Position numbers and translations under genes: made by a program. A stretch of DNA of 64,000 bases from assembly GCA_033239125.1 (NCBI GenBank), contig BSWB01000002.1, positions 4,373,001 to 4,437,000 on the forward strand. Direction: 5' to 3'. Each line of letters starts with the position of its first letter. Position 1 is the first letter of the stretch. Below the pieces are notes generated by a model. It saw only the letters and a list, made by a program, of their open reading frames with translations. It searched no databases and was not told the origin of the DNA. This DNA is from Fagopyrum homotropicum. Its lineage: Eukaryota > Streptophyta > Magnoliopsida > Caryophyllales > Polygonaceae. This document shows, in pieces, positions 43,921 through 55,493 of the stretch.

Positions 43921-46900
43921 TCAAATTGGAACATGTGTAAGACCCAATTTGGAAGAGAGAAAGAAATGTTGATCTTTACCCAGTGCTTTGGTCATGATGT
44001 CAGCCAGCTGCATTCTGCTAGGTACATAAGCAGTTTGAAGGAATTCAGTTTGGACATGATGTCTTGCAAAATGGCTGTCAATGTCTATATGCTTAGTCCT
44101 CTCATGGAAGCATGGATTGGCAGCCATTTGTTGAGCTGCCCTGTTATCACAAAGTAGAGTTACTGGTAGAGTAACTGAAATGTGAAGATGAGAGAAAATG
44201 TAACTTGTCCATAGCAATTCAGATGTAGCTGCAGCCATACTTCTATATTCTGCTTCAGTTGATGACCTGGAGACTGTGGCTTGTTTATGTGGAATTATTA
44301 GGAGAATATAAGAAAAGATAGGGCCTATTGTGTAAATACAGAATAAGAGGCTTTGATATAAAAGCCTTCTTTCTTTTCTGTTAGATTGATTAGCTTTTAT
44401 CAATTGGGTTTTGTAAAATACGATTCTCAATCAGTCAATACAGAGTGTCGATGTTTCTTCATCTAGAAAGCCATGAAGAAAGGCATTATTGAAATCTAAT
44501 TGATACAATTTCCATGCCTTAGCTGCAACATAAGCAATCACAATTCTCACGGTGGCCAGTTTAACCACAAGACTGAAAGTGTGCTTATAATCTTTCCCTA
44601 TTTTCTGATTAAAACCCTTTACAACCAATCTGGCCTTAAATCTTTCAACTGAACCATTGGGATTATATTTCATCTTAAACACCCATTTGCATCCAATTGC
44701 CTTGAAACCCATAGGTAACTGAGTAAGTTCCCATGTTCCATTAGTTTCAAGAGCTTCAATCTCCTTTTTCATAGCCTCTTCCCACTCTGGAATCCCTTTT
44801 GCTGCCTGATAATGAGTGGACTCATGCACTTTCATTGTTTGAATGAAAGATGCAAAGAAGGTATTGTTAGTCTCCAAAGGAATTGGAGAATCTACAACAC
44901 TCATGACATAGTCTGTAGTCCATACAGGTGTCTCTCTATGTCTTGTTGATCTTCTGATTTCATTCATCTGAACTCCATCACCTGAGCTGCTTGCAGTATT
45001 TTCATCATTTCTGATCTGATTCACATTTCCTGATCTATCTGTATCATTTATGACATCAAAATCATCTGGAATTGGCCCATTTTCCCTGACTTTATCTGTT
45101 GTAATCTGATCTTGATTAGTTGCAATATTCTCAGCCTGAGGTGCATCAAAGTAGTTTGACAGATCACATTCTTCATCTCCATCAAAACTATGTTGTTGCT
45201 CTTTTCTGCTTAAAACTTTTGGTTCATTCACCATGTTTTTGAATGGAAATTCATTTTCAAAGAATATCACATCTCTGCTGTGAACTATTTCTCTCGAGCT
45301 TAAATCATACACTCTATATCCTTTCTGGTTGATAGGATATCCTAACATGATGCACTTTCTACCCCTTTGATCAAATTTGTCCCTTCCTCTGACATCAGTT
45401 GCAACATAGCACAGACAACCAATCACTCTCAGATTGTCATAAACTGCCTTCTTCCCAAACAAGACCTCATATGGAGTCTTTCATTCTGTACTGACTAATG
45501 GCATCTTGTTTATCAAGTATGTTGCTGTAAGCAAGCATTCTCCCCAAAACTTCTTTGGCAAATGAGCATGCATCATTAAGGATCTTGCTGTGTCTAACAA
45601 ATGTCTGTGTTTCCTCTCCACAATACCATTTTGTTGTGGTCTGTATGGTATTGACCTTTGATGCACAATTCCTTGTTGTGCAAAGAAGGTTTGACAGCTG
45701 CCATTCACTATCTCAGTTCCATTATCAGATCTTATAGCTTTAACAGTCAATCCAAATTTTGTTTTTACCATAAACACAAAATTCTGAATGATCTCTTGTA
45801 CCTGATGTTTGTGAAATAGCAAGTGTGTCCAAGTTGCTCTACTCTTATCATCCACAATAGTAAAGAAAAACTTTTCACCATTGATATTAGGTACCTTAAA
45901 AGGTCCCCACAAATCCATATGAACTAATTCAAAGCAACAACTAGACATATGCTCACTTCTTGCAAAATGAAGTTTTGTAAATTTTGCAAGCATACAAGTG
46001 TCACAGACATGTTTGACAGCACTGCTAGACTTCTTACATACTTCTAAATGAGACATTTTAGAAGCTGAAATGTGTCTTAATCTAGCATGCAACAGATCTA
46101 TGTCTACTTTATTACTGGAACAACAAATTCCATCCTTGGTTTTGACTACTTCTGCTCTGTCAACTGAACTTTTCTCTGACTGCAATGTGTATAGTCCCCC
46201 ATTCAGTCTTCCTGTGACAACTACCCTGCTACTTATACGGCCCTGTAATACACAATCATCTCTGTCAAAATGAGCCAACACCTTCTGATCAGATATCACT
46301 TTTCTGACTGACAACAAATTGTACTTAAAATCTGGCACAAACAGTACATCAATCAACTTTAGATCTTGACTTATCTCAACATTTTCTATCATGTCAACCT
46401 TTTTAACACTGCCATCAGGTAGTCTTACATTTATAGGCACAGTTAAAACTCTCATATTTCTGAAATTCTCAATATGGGGTGACATATGATCTGTGGCTCC
46501 TGTATCTAAGATCCACTCATCACTTTGAAGCACAAAATTAGCAAAGCTAGTGTATGAGGTACCTGCAAAATTAGCAGAGGACATCATCATCTTACCCTTC
46601 ATCATTTTCATCATTTCTTCACACATGGCTTGCATAAACTGTGGATCAAAGTTGCTATGCTTCCCCAGGTTGCTCTCTGGTTGAGCATCTAGTGGTGTAT
46701 CACCCTCATACATCACATTTGCTACCAATCTTTGCCCCTGAGATTTTCTTTCCTTCTTTCCTTTCCACCAGTCAGGATATCCAATCAGCTCATAGCAAAT
46801 ATCAACAGTATGGTTGTTTCCATTGCAGTGAGTGCAATGCTTCTGTTCACCTCCCTTACTCTTTCTTTTTTCATTTCCTGAACCATTATCCCTTGACATG

Positions 46901-47631
46901 AAAGCAGTTGGTTCAATCATTCTGTTATTCAAATTCTTTTGCTGTTCTACCTGCATCACCAGGCCAAAAGCTTTATCCAAGCTTGGAGTGGGATCCATCC
47001 CTAAAATCTGGCTCTTAACAACATCGTATTCACTATTCAGATTACACAAGAAATGCATCATCTGATCTTGTGTTTCCAGTTCTTGGTACTTTGCAATTAC
47101 CTTGCAAGTACATTTCTCTAATTGGCCACATATGCAATTAGGCATATCAATCAAGCTCAACCTTTCATCCCAGCATTTCTTTAACCTATTGAAATACTCA
47201 GTGACAGAATCCCCTCCTTGAGAAATCCTCATCAATTCTTGTTTCAATTGAAACAACAATGAAGCACTACCCTGATTGTACCTCTGTGCTATTGTCGTCC
47301 ACAGTTCTCTGGCTGAATTGGCATACATGAAAACAAGCGACAATTCTGGTTTCATCGAGTTCAATATCCAGCAAGAAACCACTTTATCACATCTCTTCCA
47401 CCTTACCAGATTAGGAGAATCATCAGCAGGTTTCGATAGACTTCCGTCTATAAACCATAGTTTCAGTCTGGTTTCGAGCGCAAGAAAGATTTGTCTCTTC
47501 CACCCTAGGTAATTCTTCCCATCGAATTGTATATTTGTGATTACGACTGATGAATTGTCTGAGGTTCCTAGATGCAATGGATCGTTTTGCGCCCTCCCGC
47601 TAGCCTGCAACATCTGCGCAAATGCTTCCAT
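43921..47631 (-). pseudogene. Copia gag-pol, reverse transcriptase core missing
   Basis: Starts at 47631 (MEAFAQML). Gag carries a CCHC knuckle (CTHCNGNNHTVDIC, about 264-277). The protease motif WILDTGATDH is at about 372. Integrase has a zinc-binding HxxxH...CxxC end (about 520-545) and the D, D, E residues at about 572, 635 and 667. An in-frame TGA at about 45481 separates the next part (45462-44431), which begins PYEVLFGKK and reaches the start of reverse transcriptase (WVFKMKYNPNG, LDFNNAFLHG). The frame then runs into inverted LTR sequence and stops. RNase H resumes at about 44287 (KQATVSRSSTEAEYRSM) and ends at 43921. The YVDD-type catalytic segment is absent, so it cannot copy itself. 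Confidence 0.9.
44289..44462 (+). repeat. Third, partial LTR in inverted orientation inside copia pol
   Basis: The stretch starting TGTGGAATTATTAGGAGAAT is the reverse complement of the flanking LTRs and starts exactly at their CA terminus. It continues for about 174 of 230 bp and ends at TTTCTTCAT. Outside it are RNase H codons on one side and reverse transcriptase codons on the other. It shares diagnostic bases with both LTRs. Confidence 0.9.
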
Positions 47632-47698
47632 CTATCTATCTTCGAATTTTCCCAAATTCTTCTCAACACAGAATCGAAGTTATCAAATCCCCTTCCAA

Positions 47699-47711
47699 GG
47701 CTCTGATACCA
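47699..47711 (-). promoter_or_regulatory. Copia primer-binding site
   Basis: The minus strand reads TGGTATCAGAGCC, the standard initiator tRNA-Met primer site, directly next to the right LTR. Confidence 0.92.
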
Positions 47712-47941
47712 TGAAGATTTTGTTAAGATCGAAAAGAAGAAATCATTCAAACATCATTGATGTGAATGAAGAAACATCGACACTTTGTATTGATTGATTG
47801 AGAATCGTATTTTACAAAACCCAATTGATAAAAGCTAATCAATCTAACAGAAAAGAAAGAAAGGCTTTTATATCAAAGCCTCTTATTCTGTATTTACACA
47901 ATAGGCCCTATCTTTTCTTATATTCTCCTAATAATTTCACA
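47712..47941 (-). repeat. Right LTR (5' LTR on the minus strand) of copia
   Basis: 230 bp, nearly identical to the left LTR, followed by the target duplication GATAT. Confidence 0.93.
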
Positions 47942-47946
47942 GATAT

Positions 47947-48803
47947 ACACGTCAAAATTTATGTCCTTAAAACTTGCAACTCAGGTATTCAAAATCGACA
48001 TTGTATAAAAGTCACTAAATACTTTTCTTGTTAGAAACAAGATTAATGTCTACCCAAACCTTTATGAAAACCCTATTATTTTTCATAACCAATATCTATA
48101 AAATAGATAAGAAGGGGAAATTTGAAAAGATAAGTTTTAGTCTCACTCGTTATTTAATGCCAGGTCAAACACAACAAAATAGATATGGCAGAATCATATT
48201 AAAATCACAATTGACTGAAAGCAAGCACATGGATCTAGCGAAAGGCTATACGGAACAATCCCTTATGACCTTGGCTTACTCGTCCTAATAAAAAAAAATG
48301 ACGGGAATGACTGTTCTATACATGGAAAAGACGATACTAGAAGAATGAAATACAAATGGAATGAACGGTTTTGGATTGATTAAATACTATTATAGTCACA
48401 TATTGTGAAAGTTTTATAATAGAGGGTTATGTTGTGACAGAGCTTTGTTAGTTACACGTTGACAACCTAAGCGTTTTGTGTTAGCAACTGGATGACAACT
48501 TGTGGTCGGTGAAAGTGGTACATCCATCCATAAACCTATGTGTCATTTCTTTCATATTTGTTCAACATTCGTACATCCACCATAAAACTATTTTTCAAAA
48601 ACAAGATAAATAATGACCGGGTTAATTTGTTCCAATACTCATGCAGCACACGAAGAATTGTACACATAGAGACATATTCAACAGCTCGATCTCAATAAAG
48701 AAACACTAGAATTGAATTTAACATTAAGCATCAAAGCTACGATGTGATCTACTGATGGCCTTCGTCTCCATCCAAGCATATACAAATGAAGAAGAATAGA
48801 GAT
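47947..48803. other. Intergenic region
   Basis: The first about 45 bp continue the duplicated upstream region of sulfotransferase copy 2. The rest shows no gene. The last part is the 3' UTR of the C2-domain gene on the minus strand. Confidence 0.5.
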
Positions 48804-51503
48804 TCAATAGTCGTCGCTCTCTTTCCATCCTCCAACTTCTTCATCATCTTCATAATGTTGTCTTCCACCCTGTCGAAGATGAAGAGTAAATATATATTGC
48901 ATATCTGATAAGATGAAGGCGAAGCTTAAACAATGATATCATCGAGATTAAACGTACCGTTGAAGTGAAGGATAGTTTAACTTTGATCTCGCCAACGTAC
49001 GATTCGTCTGCTTGAACAACACTATATTTGGTAGGATGCAGTTCTATAGTCCCTCTTTCAGCTCCTGTTTCAAGCAGATCCTTCACATATATCCTGCATG
49101 CAAAACATAGGTTTAATTTGGTACTCAACAAAGACACTTTACTATGGTGTATATTGTGTACGGTTCATATTAATATTCATGCCGAGTTTTGGCATGTTCA
49201 TATCATTTATAAAGAGTCGAGCCAAAGTTTTAACCGAACTTAAAAAGAATGCTTGTCTCGTTTATAAACGATTTACCATGAGAATGTCAAATTAACCGTT
49301 TCGTTCGGCTCAAATAATAGTAGGATTATTATGTGAGCCAAGGTACTCCAACTTGGCCCGACCCCATCTTGGAAAAAGCTCCCTCTATAAAGAGGCTTAC
49401 TATTTACGCGGACAAGTACGCCATAAATACATACTCTGCATGCGCAACTCCTGGCGCGCATGTGGAGTTTGCATGTGCAACTCTGGTGCGCATACGAAGT
49501 CTGCCTGCATGTGCAGCTCTGGTGCGCATGCGCCCCAGGGTAGCAACGTGCAATAATGGGAAAGGGAGAGGATGTGCCCTACGCGTCCGGCTGCATCGAG
49601 GGTTTTGGGCGTATACGTAGTGCTGGGTTCATGCGCACAAGAACCCAGCTTGCACGCGCACGCGGGCTGCGCATGTGGCCGGATGAAACGCATGTGCAGC
49701 CCGTATCTTCTGTCTTTAACATTACTCCTCTATCAATGAACTCAAACCTAAATTTTAACTTTGCTTAATAATATGCTTACACGTTCGTTTAGAAAATGAA
49801 CAAGCTCGAATTAAGCTTTTTCTGAGCCATGGCCTCATATAAGATCCCTAATATCACGAAATTAAAACTATCTTACCTCAATTATAAAAAGCCAAAAAAA
49901 AAGAGTTTAATATATATATAAGATCAATATAACACTTGCTAGCATATCAGACCCAACGGAGCTACATCCATGCCCTCTAAGTGATAATATCTCATCGCAT
50001 TTATTCTTGTTACTTGCTGAATTTAGGGTTTGATATATGCAAATGAATATGATATAAGATGAATGAAGGTATGACATACGTAGCCTGGCCGAGAAAATCA
50101 TCAGCAGAGAAAGTGTCCTTATCCATGAGTTTGAGGACGAGGTTGTAGTCACTGCCTGAGCCTGGGTATTCTGCTCTAAATGTATACTTCTCGTTCCATC
50201 TTGGGTTGCTTCCTTGACCTAAATTTTCAATATATACATATTCAATCATTTTTACATCAAATAATAATTATTTATTTTAAAATAACTAAAATCTATATAC
50301 TAAAGTAGAATAATTTATAATTTTATGATGCTTTAACATTTTTATACTAATTTTAAAAATATAATATTGTATCACATGTAGATCATTATATATTACTTAT
50401 TTTTACATAAATTTATTATAAGTTTAAATAAGAAAAATATAATAAAATATGAACTACGTACCTCGGGCTACACTGCTTTTCTTTTCCTGGCCTTTATAAC
50501 GCATCACAACATATGGATCAATTTTATCTACGAATTTTGGGGAAATGAACATGTTAGTAACGTCGTGGATAATTGGGCCGGCCCATAAATATCGGCCCAC
50601 TAATATCGGCCCAAAAGGTAATCAAATAAGAATTCAAATAATGGTCAAACCATCGTCAACGTGTGAGAATATCATAGATGATGGACCCCACTGCCAGTCA
50701 TCTTAAAACTAATTAAAAAAAATATTTTTTAAACTTTTTGAAAGGAATTAAAAATATATTTAAACCAACTTCGACCAAGAGAATAATGAGAATCATTAGC
50801 TACATCATGATTAAATTAAATTATGTGATTAACTTCCAAAAAACGTAACTAAAAATCATTAGCTAGAGTCATTATTCAAAACTCGATTTATAATTAACAT
50901 TTAAAAAAATGATAGTTTTTCCTATTCTTTTCTAAAGATAGAAGAGCCCATGATACAAGCTTCTCGGTCTCGTCTCGTCTCGAGTTCAACTCGCTAAAAG
51001 TTCGAGTCGGGTTCGGCTCGTTTATAAACGAGGTAAGCTTGATCATACGAATGTTCGGCTCGTTCGGATAAAGTTCCGATCATTCCGTTAAAGACGAGCT
51101 ACTTGGTTCGGCTCGTCAAAAACTCGTCTCGGACTAGGCTAGTTTATAAACTAGCCGGACTAGGCTAGGTTATAAACTAGCCGAAATTGAGCATGGTAAA
51201 GTCTCGGCTCACATTCTGAATTTGAAGAGCAAGAAAATAGAAATGTAAAATCAAAATACCAAGTTCCTCTGCTAAATGTATCTCTTCTTTGACGAATTCA
51301 CATTCAAATTTGGCTTGATTTGCAGAGAAAATACAGAAAAACAACAATGAAGCTGATGATTCCGGCCAGATCCAAACAACAACATTCAGGAAATTCTGAG
51401 AAATATTAAGATTGAATGAAGAATTGAGCATACCGAATAGAAGATCAGCGCCGCGAAGGCCCTTAGCTTCGACGAGAAGAATCTCCAAAATTCCAGTCGT
51501 CAT
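48804..51503 (-). CDS. Small C2-domain protein (elicitor-responsive protein 3 type), five exons
   Basis: Minus-strand exons: 51503-51434, 50527-50462, 50218-50080, 49093-48958 and 48869-48804. They total 477 nt, giving 158 residues in consistent phase with GT-AG borders. It is a single C2 domain over residues about 3-135. It begins MTTGILEILLVEAKGL, with the Ca-binding-loop region FDKIDPYVV (about 23-31), then QGSNPRWNEKYTF, MDKDTFSADDFLG and YSVVQADESYVGEIKVKLSF, ending in an acidic tail. It closely fits the plant ERG3 / small phloem C2 family, which binds phospholipid membranes in a calcium-dependent way and responds to elicitors. Introns 1 and 3 contain repeat debris. The promoter lies to the right of 51503. 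Confidence 0.9.
49150..49850. repeat. Repeat-rich, GC-richer block in intron 3 of the C2 gene
   Basis: GGCTCAAAT/GAGCC motifs at about 49300-49345 and 49800-49840 resemble ends of a hAT-type repeat. Between them lies a GC-rich stretch with direct repeats of GCATGTGCAACTCTGGTGCG / GCATGTGCAGCTCTGGTGCG (49440-49540). The several overlapping frames here are by-products of this repeat and not genes. Confidence 0.45.
50570..50622. promoter_or_regulatory. Cluster of GGCCCA / TGGGCC motifs in intron 1 of the C2 gene
   Basis: TTGGGCCGGCCCATAAATAT, CGGCCCACTAATAT and CGGCCCAAAAGG give four site II-like motifs in about 50 bp. Such motifs are common in plant promoters, but here the cluster is intronic and may belong to a repeat. 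Confidence 0.3.
50940..51215. mobile_element. Possible hAT-type MITE in intron 1 of the C2 gene
   Basis: Repeated TCGGCTCGTTTATAAACGAG-type palindromic motifs and CTAGTTTATAAACTAG sequences in both orientations, with CTCGGCTC near both sides. No clear target duplication. Confidence 0.35.
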
Positions 51504-51814
51504 CGATCTTCTTCTTCTTACTCCTGATTTAGGAGTTGAATTAGTTTCAGAGATCGAAATTAGGTTTTGAAGATTTGTGGGTTTGGGGAAGTAATAAGAA
51601 GAGAAGTTGAAACGGAAGGTGTAGGTGCAGCCTTATTCTGCCAGCTTTGACTGGGCAGGTTGGTCAACTCGCTTCCCAAGACTTTCCTACACGTTATGTC
51701 TAATAACTTTGGGAAATTACTTAAAGATGACCCCATATATACTCATATTTACTAAAATCAACCTGCTAAATTTTGTATTTAATAAGCCAATGTCTAAGAG
51801 TTTTGGAAAATGGG
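51504..51814 (-). promoter_or_regulatory. Promoter and 5' region of the C2 gene
   Basis: Sequence upstream of the ATG on the minus strand; the pyrimidine-rich leader near 51510-51600 fits a 5' UTR. No specific operator can be named. Confidence 0.4.

Positions 51815-51841
<27 letters not shown>
51815..51841. repeat. (AT)n microsatellite
   Basis: An AT run of about 27 bp next to the 3' end of the LINE. Confidence 0.9.
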
Positions 51842-51845
<4 letters not shown>

Positions 51846-51849
51846 TACG

Positions 51850-53160
51850 TTTACATAAGAGTCACTTTGACCAAACAAAAACGAAAAATCAAGCAGAAAA
51901 CGAAACTAGCAAGACTAGAAGATCGAGAGAACATCCTAAGCAAGGTGAATGTCAAGTAAACTAGCCCACTAGAGGGTGTTAGTATAGCGGTCTTTCCATC
52001 TTTGGGAGGCGTAATTCTTGACAACAAAGATGACTTGATGAGCACATGTAATTGGGGAGGGAGAGGTGTTGCCATAGATTAGGTCGTTTATGGCTTCCAG
52101 GTGAAGTAGACGTAGGTAGTGATCGAGGAAAGACGGACGTTGGCGATCAAGTCAAGCTTCCTGGGCTTATAGTTGACAAGCCAAGATCAAATGTCGCTAG
52201 AGTAGGGAAATGGGGGAGGAGTCTTAGTCTAGCGGGAGATGAAGTTCAGGGCAAGGCTAGAGAAGTTGCAGGAGCTCTAGAGATGGGTATTGTCTTCTCG
52301 ATGAGCACCACAAAGCTTGCAATTATCATCTGAGATGAGGTTCCACTGCCTAAGTTTGGAAAGGGTGGGTAACTTGTGATGAAAGCCGTTCCAAGAAATG
52401 AAACTACGCTTGGGAATATTGAGCCCCTTTTAGACGTGCTTAAGGTTGATGGGGTTAGACGGGAGAGAGTTGTTCCTGAAGAAGAGGTAAGCAGTAGAGG
52501 AGTTGAAGGATCCATTGGGGTGGGTGATGGATTATGGGCAACGGATAGGGGCATGGTAAGGATCTCATCTCTAACCTTGAGGATCATGTTCCATGTGTGA
52601 TTGTGGTAGCTCTTGTGCTCAAAATTTTAGATGGTGGATCTCTTGAGGAGATTCTGATGGACCTAGTTACTCCAAAAGTTGTCATGTCTATGGTTAAGCT
52701 CAAAATAAGCTTGTGCAAGCAACCTTTGTTCCAGGAAAGGAGTTCCTTAAAACCGAGACCTCCCTGATCAATAGGCGATCAGATGATACTCCAGGCAATG
52801 AGGGCACATATACTAGAGGAGGTGCCAGACCAAAGGAAGGACATGAGAAGGCTTTGAATGGATCGGAGGATTTTGGTGGGGATGAGGAAGATGTTGCACC
52901 AGTAATGATGCATTGCTAAGAGGATGGAGGATATACCTTGTTCTCTGTCAGTGTAAGAGAGGTTCTTTGCAAGCCAAGAGTTTATTTTTGTGGTGATTTT
53001 GTTGATGAGAGGCTGATACTCGGAGATACTAAGCCTCTTGCTTCCTATGGGAACTCCAAGGTAGTGGAAAGGGAGGTGGATACCGCCAAGAAAGAGGGAG
53101 GACTTTTTAGCATTGATCCGAAGTCTCGAGCAGTTACCAAATGAGTCCATAGAGCTTTTG
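51850..53160 (-). mobile_element. 5'-truncated LINE with reverse transcriptase C-terminus
   Basis: The minus frame 53150-52779 encodes NCSRLRINAKKSSLFLGG, PFHYLGVPIGSKRLSISEYQ and MHHYWCNIFLIPTKILRSI, the thumb/connection part of plant L1-type reverse transcriptase. Further 3' the minus strand shows zf-RVT-like remnants in shifted frames (52590-52250). The catalytic YxDD segment is absent (5' truncation). The 3'-UTR-like end near 51870-51960 resembles that of the nested LINE (14640-14700). Multiple stops make it inactive. Confidence 0.8.
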
Positions 53161-53879
53161 AGCTATATGTATATTAGATAGGTCATAGGGTTTAGTTTAG
53201 GCTAGAAATGACAAATATTCACGAATTCACATGAAAATAGGTTAAAACCTGTAAACATAAGGATGAAAAAGGGTGATGGAGTGAGGTTTACAGGCAAGAT
53301 CGACCCAAGTATTGGACTATATAGTTCCGGTCCAAGGCACCAAATGCTAAGAGGACACCAATTTACAAATCTTATAAATAAATGGGTGATTTTGGTAAGT
53401 AGGCTATTTTCTGTTTTGGGTACAATAAGTAGACCCATACTATAATTCTATTAAGTGAATATACCCCGTTTTATTTTTACTGTTCAAACACAAACGCTAA
53501 AAGCCACCAACTTCCTCCTTCGCTCTTCTCTCCGCCGATTGCCTTCCGCTGGAAAGGAGCTTGAAGGTCTACCTCTCCCCTAACGCCGCCGGAGTGCCCT
53601 CTATCGCCCTTCTCCACCACCTCGCTTGCTAGAGAAGCATGCCCTTAACCATCGCCGGAACCTGGAGCCTCCGCCAAGGGCCCTTGCTCGAGCCTCTCCT
53701 TTGCTTCAAAGATCGAAGTCTTGCTGGTGGTGAGTACTACTCTTTCCCTTGGTCAAGCCTCTCCCGCAGCCAGAGAAGCATGCCCTTAATCTTTGCTCTA
53801 TTACCTTCGTTGCTAATGTTGATACTAATATAAACTTCCAATTCTGTAATGAGATCGATGACTATTGTAGTATGAGGCT
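53161..53879. other. Unassigned region with a GC-richer block
   Basis: 53160-53450 is AT-rich with no gene. 53500-53830 is GC-richer (CGCCGCCGGAGTG, CCTGGAGCCTCCGCC) and holds AGAGAAGCATGCCCTTAA twice (53631 and 53772). Its frames are short and unrecognised. It could be captured gene sequence or part of the adjoining Ty3 remnant. Confidence 0.35.
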
Positions 53880-54727
53880 GTGGAACAAGTCAAATACCTA
53901 GGGAATCAAAAGGAGTATGCTTACACAACACCTCTCTTCCCTCAAATAAATTTCTCACAACAACAATTCCAACAAAGAAAGAATATTCCACCCAAAGATC
54001 CCGCCCAAACTCCCCAACCACTATTCAACATAAGATCTTGGATTAACTTGTCAAAGGAAAACAATGCACTTTTCGGATCCGTAAGAGAGATACGAAATTC
54101 ATTCATGAATTTCGAATAAAAAATCAACATGTTGGAGAACACGGTAGATGTCATGAGAAACGGAAACAAGATGCTAGAGAATCAAGTTGTCCAACTAAGC
54201 CAACAACTGGAGAAGGTACAAGGAAAACTCTCTAAAATTACAAAATTTTTTTTTGAGGAGTTTGTGCCATTACCTTAGAAAGTCAAAAATAGACCATGGA
54301 TCTTGTAGTAGATGAGAAGACTACAAAAAAGAATGTTGAGCAAAAAGTCACCCAAAAAGTAGGTAACATAAATTCTACCCCTAAACTCTATAAGCCTATT
54401 CTCCCTTTTCCTCAAGCTCATAATATGAAGAAAATGGACGATAATTTTGGAAAATTTCGAGAAGATGAACAAGTTATACCTCAAAATTCCACTTCTAGAG
54501 ACATTAAAGCAAATGCAAAAAGATTCAAAGTTTATGAAGGAGTTGTTACAAACAATAAGCTTCTCAACTATAACGGGTCCGTTGAAGTCACCAAGGAATG
54601 TAGTGCCATGCTAAGATCCATGATGCCTCTGAAGAAAGGAGATCCCCACAACTTTTGCATCCCCTTGAACTTCGGTGGAAGAAAACATACTTGTATTTAT
54701 TTATTTATGTGCTAATGTGATCGAGTA
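53880..54727 (+). pseudogene. Athila/Tat-like Ty3 gag-protease remnant, left part
   Basis: Plus-strand frames with stops encode EQVKYLGNQKEYAYTTP, a Gln-rich region, QVVQLSQQLEKVQGKLSK (gag C-terminal coiled region), KPILPFPQAHNMKKMDDNFG (the conserved pre-protease LPFP...K..D..F motif) and VEVTKECSAMLRSMMPLKKG. This order matches Athila/Tat Ty3 elements. It is interrupted by a Harbinger-like MITE and continues at 55494. No LTR was found. Confidence 0.7.
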
Positions 54728-54730
54728 TTA

Positions 54731-55490
54731 GGGCCTGTATAGTTCTCATATCCTCATATCTAATATGTGTATGAATATCACGTATCTGATATCCGCTTGG
54801 TAATTGGGTATATGGGTATCAAATTGATATATCCATGTATCCATACTTTACCTTTTCAGTGATTTTGATATCCCTAGAAATCGACCGCTATCACTTCTCA
54901 TCCACGTCCTTTGTCTCCCTCTTTGGATCACCATAACAATTGTCGCTCAAATATCCAACGTACGATTTTCTTAGTTCCCACTTCGGATGGTTATCGTTCT
55001 TTCAACACAACAACTCTTGCTCAGTTCTCCCGTCTCTGCTAAAAATTTTAGTATACGAGCCTCCTTCTTGTTGATTTTTTATACATTTTTTTATACAAGT
55101 TTTCTTTCTCTGTTCGATTTTTTTAAAGTAAGTCCCTTTCTTTGCTGATTTTTTTATGATTCTCTTTTCTTTGCTGACTTTTGTTCATTCTCTACTGAAT
55201 TTTGTTGATATGGGCGTCCCTTCTTTGCTAAATTATTTTGTATATGTATCTCCCTTCTTTGTTGATATGACTGTGAAAATCGATTTTTAAAATTGCTACT
55301 TTACGTTGTTAAGTATTTTTTATCCCCCCATATCACTGACATAAATTTTTTTTAATCTTACCAAACACAAGTATCAGATAGAGATGTCAATTTCATACCC
55401 ATATCTCTGATATCGATACCAATATCGATATTTGATACCGATACCGATATCTGATATGATGATATCAGGATATGAGAACTAAACAGGCCC
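54731..55490. mobile_element. Harbinger-like MITE, 760 bp, TTA target duplication
   Basis: Ends GGGCCTGTATAGTTCTCATA and, as reverse complement, GGGCCTGTTTAGTTCTCATA differ at one base in 20. They are flanked by TTA at 54728-54730 and 55491-55493. Subterminal GATATC-rich repeats are present. Removing it rejoins the Athila/Tat-like remnant. Confidence 0.85.
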
Positions 55491-55493
55491 TTA

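Larger units (their letters stand above)
43683..47941 (-). mobile_element. Ty1/copia element, 4.26 kb, internally rearranged
   Basis: LTRs at 43683-43912 and 47712-47941 (230 bp each) begin TGAAGATTTTGTTAAGATCG and end with TTCCACA or TTTCACA. The target duplication is GATAT (43678-43682 and 47942-47946). Coding is on the minus strand. An inverted partial LTR lies at about 44289-44462 and replaces most of the reverse transcriptase. It interrupts the duplicated upstream region of sulfotransferase copy 2: the flanking sequence matches continuous DNA upstream of copy 1. Confidence 0.95.

Noticed and set aside
47699..47711. GCTCTGATACCA sequences (also at 22571, 39491 and 39580) as possible tRNA genes
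   Set aside because: They match only the 3' end of initiator tRNA-Met and sit next to LTRs, so they are primer-binding sites. No cloverleaf surrounds them. The 39580 copy is probably also retroelement debris.
49273..49693. Several overlapping frames of 62-97 codons, Cys- and Ala-rich
   Set aside because: They lie in intron 3 of the C2-domain gene, on both strands of a GCATGTGC repeat block. They are by-products of base composition.
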